DNA from: Bradyrhizobium retamae
Lineage (GTDB): Bacteria > Pseudomonadota > Alphaproteobacteria > Rhizobiales > Xanthobacteraceae
DNA: 64,000 bases
Direction of reading: 5' to 3'
Assembly (NCBI RefSeq): GCF_001440415.1
Contig: NZ_LLYA01000225.1
Coordinates: 62,001 to 126,000 of the forward strand
Below the pieces are notes generated by a model that worked only from the letters and a program-made list of their open reading frames with translations, was not told where the DNA came from and searched no databases. This document shows, piece by piece, positions 44,552-52,815 of this stretch; within the stretch, counting starts at the first letter, position 1, and each line of letters opens with the position of its first letter. The position numbers and the translations under genes were made by a program.

Positions 44552-47500
44552 AAAGCCCTGTGCCCGACTATGCCGAAATCGGCATCATCACCAATTTCTC
44601 ATTCCTGCGCGGCGGCTCGGACCCGCGCGCCTATGTGCATCAGGCGAGCGAACTGCGTATTCCCGTGATCGGCATCGCCGACCACAACACGCTGGCCGGC
44701 GTGGTTCGCGCCTGGAGCGAGCTCGACAACCCTGCCGTCACGCATAAGCCAAAGCTTCTGATCGGCGCGCGTCTCGTCTTCATCGACGGCACGCCTGACA
44801 TTTTGGCCTATCCGCGCGACCGCACTGCCTACGGCCGGCTCTGCCAGTTACTTACCCGCGGCAAACGCGGCGACGACATCACGCGGATCGAAAAGGGCGA
44901 ATGCCACCTGAAATTCGATGACCTCCTCGATTTCGCCAAGGGCCAGCTTCTGGTGCTGGCGCTGCCGCATCGCTTTGACGTGGCGAGCGCGCAGGCAACG
45001 CTGGAGCGCCTGAAGAACTCCGATGCCGATGGCGTGTGGCTCGCCGCGAGCCTGCTCTACCGCGGTGACGACAAACGCCGCCTCGCGCGGCTGCATCGTT
45101 TGGCGCTCGCGGCAAAGGTGCCGCTGCTGGCGACCAATGAAGTGCTGTACCACCATCCCTCGCGTCGACCGCTGCAGGACGTACTGACCTGTATCCGGGA
45201 AAAGACCACGATCGACGCGATCGGCAGGCGGCTCGAGGCCAATGCCGAACGCTATCTCAAACCTGTCAATGAAATGGCACGGCTGTTTCGCGATCTGCCC
45301 GAGGCGATTGCGGAAACCATGCGCTTTGCGAAACGCATTTCATTTTCGCTCGACCAGCTCAAATACCAGTATCCGGACGAACCGGTGCCGCCGGGCAAGA
45401 CCGCGCAACAGCACCTCGAAGACCTGACCTGGGCCGGTGTCGACAAATATTTCGGTGGCGTAATCGACGACAAGCTGCGCGCCACCTTGCACAAAGAGCT
45501 CGACCTGATCGCCGAGCTCAAATACGCGCATTATTTTCTCACCGTGCACGACATCGTCCGCTACGCGCGCAGCCAGAACATCCTGTGCCAGGGCCGGGGA
45601 TCGGCGGCCAACTCCGCCGTCTGCTACGTGCTCGGCATCACCTCGGTCGATCCGACCAAGGTTGACCTGTTGTTCGAGCGTTTCATTTCCAAGGAGCGGC
45701 TGGAGCCGCCCGACATCGACGTCGATTTCGAGCATTCGCGGCGCGAGGAGGTGATGCAATATGTCTACCGCCGCTACGGCCGTCACCGCGCCGCGATCAT
45801 TGCGACCGTCATCCATTATCGCCCGCGCAGCGCGATCCGCGACGTCGGCAAGGCGCTGGGGCTGACCGAGGATGTCACCGCAGCCCTCGCCGACACCGTG
45901 TGGGGAAGCTGGGGCAAGGGCCTCAACGAGATGCAGGTCCGGCAGGCCGGGCTAGATCCCCAAAATGCGATGGTCGAACTCGCGGTAGCACTGGCCTCCG
46001 AGCTGATCGAATTCCCCCGCCATCTGTCGCAGCATGTCGGCGGCTACGTGCTGACGCAAGACCGGCTCGACACCTATGTGCCGATCGGCAACGCCGCGAT
46101 GGACGACCGCACCTTCATCGAATGGGACAAGGACGACGTCGATGCGCTCAGCATGATGAAGGTCGACGTGCTGGCGCTGGGCATGCTGACCTGCATCCGC
46201 AAGAGCTTTGATCTGATCGCCGACCACAAGGGTCGGCGTTACGAGCTGGCCGACATCAAGTCGCAGGACGACGACGAAGTTTATCAAATGCTGCAGCGAG
46301 GCGAATCCCTCGGCGTGTTCCAGGTCGAGAGCCGCGCGCAGATGAACATGCTGCCGCGCCTGAAGCCGCGCACTTTCTACGACCTCGTCATCGAAGTCGC
46401 GATCGTGCGTCCCGGTCCGATCCAGGGCGACATGGTGCATCCTTACTTGCGCCGGCGGAACGGCCAGGAAAAGGTGAGCTATCCCTCGCCGGCGCCCGAG
46501 CATGGGCCGGCGGATGAATTGTACCGCGTGCTGCACAAGACGCTCGGCGTGCCGCTGTTCCAGGAGCAGGCGATGCGGATCGCGATCGAGGCCGCAAAAT
46601 TCACGTCCGAGGAAGCCAACGGCTTGCGCCGCGCGATGGCGACGTTTCGTAACGTCGGCACCATCGGCAAATTCGAGGCCAAGCTGATCAACAACATGAT
46701 CGCGCGCGGCTACGATCCGGAATTCGCCAAGAGCTGTTTTGACCAGATTAAGGGTTTTGGCTCTTACGGCTTTCCGGAAAGCCACGCCGCAAGTTTTGCG
46801 CAACTCGTCTACGTCTCGTCATGGCTGAAGCATTATCATCCGGATGCGTTCTGCTGCGGCCTGCTCAATTCGCAGCCGATGGGCTTTTACGCCCCCGCAC
46901 AGATTGTCGGCGACGCCCGCAAGAACGGCGTCGAGGTCCGCGAGATCGACGTGTCCTACAGTTTTGCCCAGAACACGCTGGAGGAGGGGAGTGGAAAGTA
47001 TTGCGCCGTTCGTCTCGGTTTCCGCCAGATCGACGGTTTTCACTGGCTCGATGAAGACGAGGAGCGGTTGAAGCGAATTCAACTGTCATTCCGAGGCGAT
47101 GCTGCCGCATCGCTCCGGAATGACGGAGAGCAAGACTGGGCCGACCGCATCGTCGCCGCCCGCCAACGCCGGCCCTTTACCTCGCTGGAGGAATTCGCCC
47201 GCGACACCGGCCTGCCGAAGCGCGCGCTGATCCTGCTTGCCGACGCCGATGCCTTCCGCTCGATCGGGCTCGATCGCCGCGCCGCGCTCTGGGCGGTGCG
47301 GCGGCTGCCCGACGACGTGCCGCTGCCGCTGTTTCAGGCCGCGGTAGCCCGCGAGCAGCCCGACGAGAATGCCAAGCCGCTGCCGCAGATGCCGCTGCCG
47401 GAGCAGGTGGTTGCCGATTACCAGACGGTCCGGCTGTCGCTGAAAGGCCACCCGATGGAATTTTTACGCGAGCGGTTCACGAAAGAGCGCGTCGTCCCCT

Positions 47501-47946
47501 GCAAGGACGTCAACCACAGTAACGACCGCCGCCGTATCCGCTGCGCCGGCGTGGTACTGGTGCGGCAACGGCCGGGCAGCGCCAAGGGCGTCGTCTTCAT
47601 GACGCTGGAGGATGAGACCGGCATCGCCAATATCGTGGTGTGGCCCAAGGTGATGGAGCAGTACCGCAAAGAGGTGATGGGCGCCCGCCTGATCCTGGTC
47701 GAGGGATACATCCAGAGCAGCCCGGAGCAGGTGACGCATCTGGTGGCGCAGCGGATGTTCGACCGCTCCCACGATTTGATCGGCCTCGCCAACGATGCGT
47801 TAAGCCGCAAGCACCCGGTGCCCGCAGGACCTGCACTGGTCGAACCGCTCAACGACGACCGCCGCGATCACCCTGACGCACCCGCGCAGAAAATCCGTCA
47901 CCCCCGCGACGTCCGCATCCTGCCGCCGTCCCGCGATTTTCATTGA
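44548..47946 (+). CDS. dnaE2: Error-prone DNA polymerase DnaE2 (ImuC)
   Basis: A C-family polymerase of about 1132 residues, the catalytic part of the SOS mutasome. The N-terminal PHP domain starts FSFLRGGSDPRAYV and has IADHNTLAGV. Catalytic aspartates lie in PPDIDVDFEHSRR (Asp389, 391, 393), and the fingers and HhH regions follow (TSLEEFARDTGLPKRAL). The OB-fold region VFMTLEDETGIANIVVWPKV closes the C-terminal domain. The start at 44548 overlaps the imuB stop (ATGA). A palindromic repeat at 47085-47124 adds about 14 residues in frame. The last 37 bases of the gene and stop are duplicated 0.9 kb downstream. Confidence 0.95.
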   Translation: MKSPVPDYAEIGIITNFSFLRGGSDPRAYVHQASELRIPVIGIADHNTLAGVVRAWSELDNPAVTHKPKLLIGARLVFIDGTPDILAYPRDRTAYGRLCQLLTRGKRGDDITRIEKGECHLKFDDLLDFAKGQLLVLALPHRFDVASAQATLERLKNSDADGVWLAASLLYRGDDKRRLARLHRLALAAKVPLLATNEVLYHHPSRRPLQDVLTCIREKTTIDAIGRRLEANAERYLKPVNEMARLFRDLPEAIAETMRFAKRISFSLDQLKYQYPDEPVPPGKTAQQHLEDLTWAGVDKYFGGVIDDKLRATLHKELDLIAELKYAHYFLTVHDIVRYARSQNILCQGRGSAANSAVCYVLGITSVDPTKVDLLFERFISKERLEPPDIDVDFEHSRREEVMQYVYRRYGRHRAAIIATVIHYRPRSAIRDVGKALGLTEDVTAALADTVWGSWGKGLNEMQVRQAGLDPQNAMVELAVALASELIEFPRHLSQHVGGYVLTQDRLDTYVPIGNAAMDDRTFIEWDKDDVDALSMMKVDVLALGMLTCIRKSFDLIADHKGRRYELADIKSQDDDEVYQMLQRGESLGVFQVESRAQMNMLPRLKPRTFYDLVIEVAIVRPGPIQGDMVHPYLRRRNGQEKVSYPSPAPEHGPADELYRVLHKTLGVPLFQEQAMRIAIEAAKFTSEEANGLRRAMATFRNVGTIGKFEAKLINNMIARGYDPEFAKSCFDQIKGFGSYGFPESHAASFAQLVYVSSWLKHYHPDAFCCGLLNSQPMGFYAPAQIVGDARKNGVEVREIDVSYSFAQNTLEEGSGKYCAVRLGFRQIDGFHWLDEDEERLKRIQLSFRGDAAASLRNDGEQDWADRIVAARQRRPFTSLEEFARDTGLPKRALILLADADAFRSIGLDRRAALWAVRRLPDDVPLPLFQAAVAREQPDENAKPLPQMPLPEQVVADYQTVRLSLKGHPMEFLRERFTKERVVPCKDVNHSNDRRRIRCAGVVLVRQRPGSAKGVVFMTLEDETGIANIVVWPKVMEQYRKEVMGARLILVEGYIQSSPEQVTHLVAQRMFDRSHDLIGLANDALSRKHPVPAGPALVEPLNDDRRDHPDAPAQKIRHPRDVRILPPSRDFH
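47085..47124. repeat. CATTCCG-family palindrome inserted in the dnaE2 coding sequence
   Basis: GTCATTCCGAGGCGATGC pairs with GCATCGCTCCGGAATGAC across a TGCC loop, with one small offset. The ends match the GTCATTCCGG...CCGGAATGAC intergenic family at 29178-29271. It is translated as QLSFRGDAAASLRNDG at about residue 845-860, between the usual RLGFRQIDGF segment and the following RIVAARQRRPF. Confidence 0.82.
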
Positions 47947-47947
47947 G
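47911..47947. repeat. Left copy of a 37-bp direct repeat (dnaE2 3' end)
   Basis: The 37 bases from GTCCGCATCCTGCCG to TTTTCATTGAG, which encode the last dnaE2 codons and the stop, recur without a mismatch at 48854-48890. Flanking bases on both sides differ. Confidence 0.95.
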
Positions 47948-48127
47948 GCCGGCCTCGCAGGGAGGGTTATCAAAGCGTAACCCACCATTCACTCGCGACG
48001 GCTGGGAAGCATCAGTTGACGTCCGGGGCGGAGCCAGACCCGTCAATCGATACGATTTGAATCAAGCTCCTAAGCAGCTCGAAAGAGAGATTCACCTATA
48101 GATTGTCGGCCATCAGGAGGGGGACCC

Positions 48128-48832
48128 TTGCAGCACTTGAAAGCACCGCGAAATTTGCGCGGTTCGACATCGGTGAAAAAGCCCGATCGAAAGCTACGCC
48201 TCATCGATCGATTGCGGCTCCGCTTCTCAACCAGCCGGATGGTTGACGGACTTTTGATAGATGTCTGGAACAACGATTCCCAGTCTTTGAATCGCATCGA
48301 AGAAGCCCTGCGGCTGATCAAGCATCGCGATGCGCTTCACTATTCCCGTGTCGTCAGTAACCTCGACCGAATATGGGTGCTCTTGCTCCCGGACGCTGCC
48401 GCCCATTACGACCGTTCACAGAACGCTTGCGTCATGGATGAGCGGTTTGTTCTGCTTGAATCAACCACACTCGAACGGATTGCATCCACTATCGTCCATG
48501 AAGCCACCCATGCTAGGCTGGAGCGATGGGGCATGCTCTATGATGAAAAGAAGCGTCCCCGAATCGAGGCGATCTGTCTGCGTCGCGAACTGAACTTTCT
48601 CGCTGGTCTGCCGGACAGCGAGCCATTGCAGGAGGAGATCAAGAGCACATTGGAGTGGTGTGCCGGCGATCATGATTTCTTTTCCGACGAAAACTTTCAG
48701 CAAAGGGAAGAGCAAGGCCAATTTGAGACCTTGCGCTATTTGGGAACGCCGAATTGGCTCATCAACTTTCTGATGCGCCTTGTCCAAAGGCGGCGCGAAC
48801 GCTGGCTTCGGGCGACCAGCGCAGGGAAGTGA
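48128..48832 (+). CDS. HEATH-motif putative zinc-dependent protein of unknown family
   Basis: A 234-residue soluble protein without signal peptide. It has a zincin-like motif HEATH (His124, Glu125, His128) with a downstream glutamate, Glu147, in RIEAICLRRELNFL, 18 residues after the second His, as in gluzincins. The start is a TTG at 48128 with a very strong AGGAGGGGG just upstream. The N-terminus is basic (KKPDRKLRLIDRLRLRF) and the C-terminus ends in a positively charged helix (LVQRRRERWLRA), which may bind membrane or nucleic acid. It is the only gene of the putative cassette. A peptidase function is inferred only from the motif. Confidence 0.65.
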   Translation: MQHLKAPRNLRGSTSVKKPDRKLRLIDRLRLRFSTSRMVDGLLIDVWNNDSQSLNRIEEALRLIKHRDALHYSRVVSNLDRIWVLLLPDAAAHYDRSQNACVMDERFVLLESTTLERIASTIVHEATHARLERWGMLYDEKKRPRIEAICLRRELNFLAGLPDSEPLQEEIKSTLEWCAGDHDFFSDENFQQREEQGQFETLRYLGTPNWLINFLMRLVQRRRERWLRATSAGK

Positions 48833-48853
48833 CTGGCTGTTATTGCCTGCCAG

Positions 48854-48890
48854 GTCCGCATCCTGCCGCCGTCCCGCGATTTTCATTGAG
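48854..48890. repeat. Right copy of the 37-bp direct repeat
   Basis: Exact copy of the dnaE2 end including its stop codon, 21 bases after the stop of the HEATH gene. The following stretch to 49172 (about 280 bases) shows no gene; it must hold the promoter of the NfeD-SPFH pair. Confidence 0.95.
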
Positions 48891-49172
48891 CCGCTCTCTT
48901 TGGACGGCGGTGATCGCCGTGCATCATCCGGCTGTTGCCGGCACACCGGGACGAAATCCGTCCCGGAAGGGTATGTTTAGGGAACCGGGATTTCGGATGT
49001 GCGTTCGCTTCACATGACCTGCGGAGCGCGCTTTGCGCATTAGGGCTTCAGCACATGTCACGTCGCCCGTCCGGCACCGATTCCTGCGCTCCAGCCGTAA
49101 CAGTCAGGTTTACCTGCGAATGGGCCACACAGTTGTGACTGTCTCGTCGCGCAAGCTTTTGAGCGACTTACC

Positions 49173-50555
49173 ATGGTGCACTTTCTTTACAGGCTTATTA
49201 CCGTAGCATTGCTCGTACTTGGCCCCGGAGCAGCACTTGGACAAAGTAGCGAGCCGGCAAACGTCGCCATTCTGCTGGATGTGGATGGAGCGATTGGGCC
49301 AGCGACTTCTGAATATATCCGCGATGGACTTGAGGAGGCGCGTCGGCGACAGGCGAAGCTCATCGTGCTGAGGCTGAATACGCCTGGTGGTCTCGACGCC
49401 TCAATGCGCGAGATCATAGGAGAGATACTTAAGTCCCCCATTCCCGTGATCTCTTATGTGAGCCCGAGCGGTGCGCGAGCCGCCAGCGCCGGCACCTACA
49501 TTGTTTATGCGAGCCACCTCGCCGCGATGGCGCCGAGCACGCATCTCGGTGCAGCCACGCCCGTTCAGCTCGGCGGTGGCTCCGGCTGGCGGACCGATGA
49601 CAAGAAAGATGATGACAAGAAAGACGGTGATAAGAAAGGAGCCTCGTCGCCGACCAATGCAGGCGAGGCGAAGGCGATCAACGATGCGGTTGCCTATATC
49701 AGGGGACTGGCCGAGCTCCGGGGACGAAATGTTTCCTGGGCGGAGAAAGCCGTCCGGGAAGCCGCCACTCTCACCGCGAGCGAGGCCCAGTCGCAGCGTG
49801 TCGTTGAGATTGTTGCGAAGGATTTACCCGATCTGTTGTCCCAGGCCGAGGGCCGAACCGTAACGATCAACGATCAGCAGGTCAGGCTGCATACCGGAGG
49901 CCTGAGCACAACGGCAATCGAGCCCGATTGGCGCAATCGCATTCTGGCCACGATTACCAATCCGAACATCGCATACATACTCTTGCTGATCGGGCTCTAC
50001 GGACTTCTATTCGAGTTCATCAGTCCAGGCGCTGTTTTCCCCGGGGTGATCGGCGGAATCGCCCTCCTGGTCGGCCTCTACGCCTTGAATCTCCTGCCGA
50101 TCAGCTACGCCGGTGCCGGCCTGCTGCTGCTCGGCATGGCGATGATGATTGCAGAAGCGTTTCTGCCCTCGTTTGGCGTGCTCGGAATTGGCGGCGTCAT
50201 CTCGTTCGCCGTTGGCTCGCTGTTCCTGTTTCGCGGCGACGTGCCGGGTTTCCATCTCTCATGGCCGGTGGTTGCCACGGCCACCATTGCCAGTGCAGGA
50301 TTCCTGGTGATTGCACTCGCGGCGGTCTGGCGGGCGCATCAGCGCGAGGTGACCACAGGCGAAGCGGTTCTGCTTCGCAGCGCGGGGCAGGTGCTTTGGT
50401 GGGCCGACGGCAAAGGCGAGGTCCTGGTCATGGGAGAACGTTGGGCGGCGAAATCGGAAAGCGAGTTCACCCGGGGTGACCGCGTGCGTGTTCTCGAACG
50501 TCAAAACCTGAAACTGCTCGTCGAGCCAGATCCCGACGCCCCACCGAAATCATGA
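49173..50555 (+). CDS. NfeD family membrane-bound ClpP-class serine protease
   Basis: A 460-residue protein. After a signal/anchor segment (ending near ALGQSS), a ClpP/SppA-like protease domain spans about 25-250. The probable nucleophile is Ser105 in GARAASAGTY and the partner Lys192 in WAEKAVREA. A charged linker with three DDKK-like repeats (DDKKDDDKKDGDKKG, about 145-158) follows the serine. Then come about four membrane helices (270-385) and a C-terminal OB-fold NfeD domain ending ERQNLKLLVEPD. In this family the protease cleaves the stomatin encoded next to it. It is coupled to that gene. Confidence 0.92.
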   Translation: MVHFLYRLITVALLVLGPGAALGQSSEPANVAILLDVDGAIGPATSEYIRDGLEEARRRQAKLIVLRLNTPGGLDASMREIIGEILKSPIPVISYVSPSGARAASAGTYIVYASHLAAMAPSTHLGAATPVQLGGGSGWRTDDKKDDDKKDGDKKGASSPTNAGEAKAINDAVAYIRGLAELRGRNVSWAEKAVREAATLTASEAQSQRVVEIVAKDLPDLLSQAEGRTVTINDQQVRLHTGGLSTTAIEPDWRNRILATITNPNIAYILLLIGLYGLLFEFISPGAVFPGVIGGIALLVGLYALNLLPISYAGAGLLLLGMAMMIAEAFLPSFGVLGIGGVISFAVGSLFLFRGDVPGFHLSWPVVATATIASAGFLVIALAAVWRAHQREVTTGEAVLLRSAGQVLWWADGKGEVLVMGERWAAKSESEFTRGDRVRVLERQNLKLLVEPDPDAPPKS

Positions 50556-50566
50556 GGAGTGAAACC

Positions 50567-51382
50567 ATGCCAACATTCGTAACAGAAACCCTCCCGTATA
50601 TCGTGATCGGAGCCGTGATCATTGCGGTGGTCCTGTCGGCGATTCACATCATGCGGGAATACGAGCGTGCGGTAGTCTTCACATTGGGGCGCTTTTCCGG
50701 CGTGAAAGGTCCCGGGCTCATCATATTGGTGCCGATCGTCCAGCAATTCGTTCGGGTAGATCTTCGTACGCTCGTGCTCGACGTTCCAAGCCAGGACGTG
50801 ATTTCTCGCGACAACGTTTCGGTAAAGGTCAACGCGGTTATCTACTTCCGCGTGGTAGATGCGGACAAATCGGTTATTCAGGTGGAAAACTTCATGGCGG
50901 CCACCAGCCAGCTAGCGCAGACCACCCTCAGGTCCGTGCTTGGCAAGCACGAGCTGGATGAAATGCTGGCAGAGAGGGACAAGCTCAATCGCGATATTCA
51001 GGAAATTCTCGACAGCCAAACCGATGCGTGGGGTATCAAGGTTGCGAATGTCGAAATCAAGCACGTCGATATCAACGAGAGCATGATTCGTGCCATTGCT
51101 CGTCAAGCCGAGGCCGAGCGGTACCGCCGCGCAAGAATCATAGGCGCTGAAGCGGAGCAGCAGGCCGCCGAGAAACTGGTGGAAGCAGGCGACATGCTCG
51201 CAAGGAGGCCGGAGTCCATGCAATTGCGTTACCTGTCGACGCTGCAGGACATTGCGGCGGAAAAGAATTCGACGATCGTGTTCCCGGTGCCTGTGGAGTT
51301 TCTTCAAGCTCTGGCAGCGCCGGCGACGGTACAGCGGGAGACGGCAAGTCGCCGGCGGGGATCAGAAGCTGCCCAGGCGTGA
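50567..51382 (+). CDS. SPFH/stomatin family protein (slipin)
   Basis: A 271-residue stomatin-like membrane scaffold. It has one N-terminal membrane segment (LPYIVIGAVIIAVVLSAIHIM), then the SPFH domain with REYERAVVFTLGRFSGVKGPGL and DLRTLVLDVPSQDVISRDNV, and a coiled-coil region rich in Ala and Glu (AEAERYRRARIIGAEAEQQ). The ATG at 50567 follows GAGGAG with the right spacing; ATG 50552 overlaps the NfeD stop. The C-terminal hydrophobic end (NSTIVFPVPVEFLQAL) is where the NfeD protease of related pairs cuts. Confidence 0.94.
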   Translation: MPTFVTETLPYIVIGAVIIAVVLSAIHIMREYERAVVFTLGRFSGVKGPGLIILVPIVQQFVRVDLRTLVLDVPSQDVISRDNVSVKVNAVIYFRVVDADKSVIQVENFMAATSQLAQTTLRSVLGKHELDEMLAERDKLNRDIQEILDSQTDAWGIKVANVEIKHVDINESMIRAIARQAEAERYRRARIIGAEAEQQAAEKLVEAGDMLARRPESMQLRYLSTLQDIAAEKNSTIVFPVPVEFLQALAAPATVQRETASRRRGSEAAQA

Positions 51383-51418
51383 CATGGCGGAAGTCTGCCG
51401 GGCTGACGCTGCTCGTCA

Positions 51419-52648
51419 CTATGCACTCATCACTTGAGTTTTTCGGACTGCAGCGGCAAAGATCGCCTCGACGTTTTCCGGCGCAAAAAATTCCGTCGGC
51501 GATATCGTCCCGGCATTCAGGCGCGCAAAGCCATCCATGGCGGCCTGGTTGCCGTAAACCGCCTCAAGAATCTGCTGCAGCTCGGGTGGCGGAGGCTCAA
51601 GCATTGCGAGTTCGCAAGTGAAGTCGTACATCGCCCCGGCCTGCGCATCGCGATTGTGCTGGTACTCACTCATGGCAAGCTCGAATGGCCGCGCGCCCGA
51701 CAGCGATCGGTCAAGGGCCGTGGCGCAGAGTTCGGCGTCTCGGAAAGCGTCGAGAATTCCCTGTGCTGTTATGAAGTCTTTGTTATAGCCGGCGTCCCCT
51801 ACGAGTGCCCAGCCGGGGCCGTAAGGCTTGCGAAAATAATTCGGCACCGCCGCGCCGGCGAAGGGTGCTTCGCGTGTTGCGCTGCGCAGCCGCCGGGCAA
51901 AGTCTGGCGCCAAGTCAATTGCTTTCAAGTAGTTGCCCTCGATGTCTTTCTTGTTGTCGACAAACTCTGGGTAAGGCCATCCGGCAATTACGAGCGTCAG
52001 ATCGTCGTGGGTCGGCACTGCCGCAAATCCGCGCTTGTCGCGGATATAGGTTTCAAAGCGGCCGTCCATGGGTAGCTCGCTCCAATAACTGTAATAACCT
52101 GCCAACAGGGGCGGCTTCTCGCGGTACTGCTCGGGGTGGACTGCCTCGCTCAACATGGAGTGCCGACCGTCAGCCCCCACGATAACGTCGGCATACTCCG
52201 TGACGGAGCCGCCATGCTTGGATCGACCCTTGATGCCGACTACCCGCTCGCCGTCGATAATTATTTCCTCGACGACAAAACCCTGACGCACCTCCGCACC
52301 GGATTCGGCGACGGCATCGACGAGCAGTTTGTCGAGGATTGTCCGCCGCGGGCAGTATGCGACAGGATCACTATCTGTGCCCGGGGTGCCGGCAATTGTG
52401 AAAGCACCAAAATCGAAGGAGTAGGTATGGATCGGCGGACATCCGGTCGCCACCAGACGGTCGAGCAAACCCCATCCCGATAGCGCATTCACAGCGCGGG
52501 GATGCAGGAGATGGGTTGAGACGGTGTCGCTCGGGAATGAAGCGCGGTCGACCGCCAGCACCCGGTAACCCCTGCGCGCCAGCAACATCGCTGTTGGCGA
52601 ACCGGCGCAGCGCGCGCCTAGGACAATCACGTCAAATGCCTTGCTCAT
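51419..52648 (-). CDS. FAD-dependent oxidoreductase (geranylgeranyl-reductase/PHBH-like family)
   Basis: A 409-residue flavoprotein. The N-terminal dinucleotide fold reads VIVLGARCAGSPTAMLLARRGYRVLAVDRASF, and the mid-protein motif is VIVGADGRHSMLSEAV. The second FAD contact is GWALVGDAGYNKDFITAQGI. This is the pattern of the p-hydroxybenzoate hydroxylase/geranylgeranyl reductase superfamily. The start at 52648 has AAGGAGGG four bases before it. It is divergent from an AraC-type regulator, 167 bases away, which probably controls it. The substrate is not known. Confidence 0.88.
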   Translation of the reverse strand: MSKAFDVIVLGARCAGSPTAMLLARRGYRVLAVDRASFPSDTVSTHLLHPRAVNALSGWGLLDRLVATGCPPIHTYSFDFGAFTIAGTPGTDSDPVAYCPRRTILDKLLVDAVAESGAEVRQGFVVEEIIIDGERVVGIKGRSKHGGSVTEYADVIVGADGRHSMLSEAVHPEQYREKPPLLAGYYSYWSELPMDGRFETYIRDKRGFAAVPTHDDLTLVIAGWPYPEFVDNKKDIEGNYLKAIDLAPDFARRLRSATREAPFAGAAVPNYFRKPYGPGWALVGDAGYNKDFITAQGILDAFRDAELCATALDRSLSGARPFELAMSEYQHNRDAQAGAMYDFTCELAMLEPPPPELQQILEAVYGNQAAMDGFARLNAGTISPTEFFAPENVEAIFAAAVRKTQVMSA

Positions 52649-52740
52649 CGAACCCTCCTTAAAAAATGCTTGCGGGGCCGGGTTCACGGGGCCAGGCTGA
52701 GCGTGTCGGCCTGAACTCGTGGCTTCAATTTAGCGGAAAA

Positions 52741-52767
52741 CCGAAGTCCAAACTTTGCCGGAAGTCC
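52741..52767. promoter_or_regulatory. Direct repeat candidate AraC-site in the divergent region
   Basis: CCGAAGTCC (52741-52749) and CGGAAGTCC (52759-52767) are near-identical and lie 18 bases apart, in the 167-base region between the FAD gene and the AraC-type gene. AraC-family activators usually bind direct repeats of a similar size about 21 bases apart. This is suggestive only. Confidence 0.35.
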
Positions 52768-52815
52768 TTGTTTCTTTGCAGCCCGTTCCGGGTTCATAGA
52801 TGTCGGAGCAAGTAA

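Larger units (their letters stand above)
47948..48890. mobile_element. Putative 0.94-kb inserted cassette at the 3' end of dnaE2
   Basis: A segment of 943 bases bounded by the two copies of the 37-bp direct repeat contains a single gene (48128-48832) and no recombinase. Removing the segment joins dnaE2 to the sequence starting CCGCTCTCTTTGG. Near the left end lies a small repeat, GGGTTA (47964-47969) with TAACCC (47978-47983). The structure is what site-specific or homology-driven insertion at a gene end leaves, but a local duplication cannot be excluded. Confidence 0.55.

Noticed and set aside
47948..48890. Classical transposon or IS element
   Set aside because: There is no transposase and no terminal inverted repeat; only a 37-bp direct repeat of the dnaE2 end. 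It is reported as a putative cassette instead.
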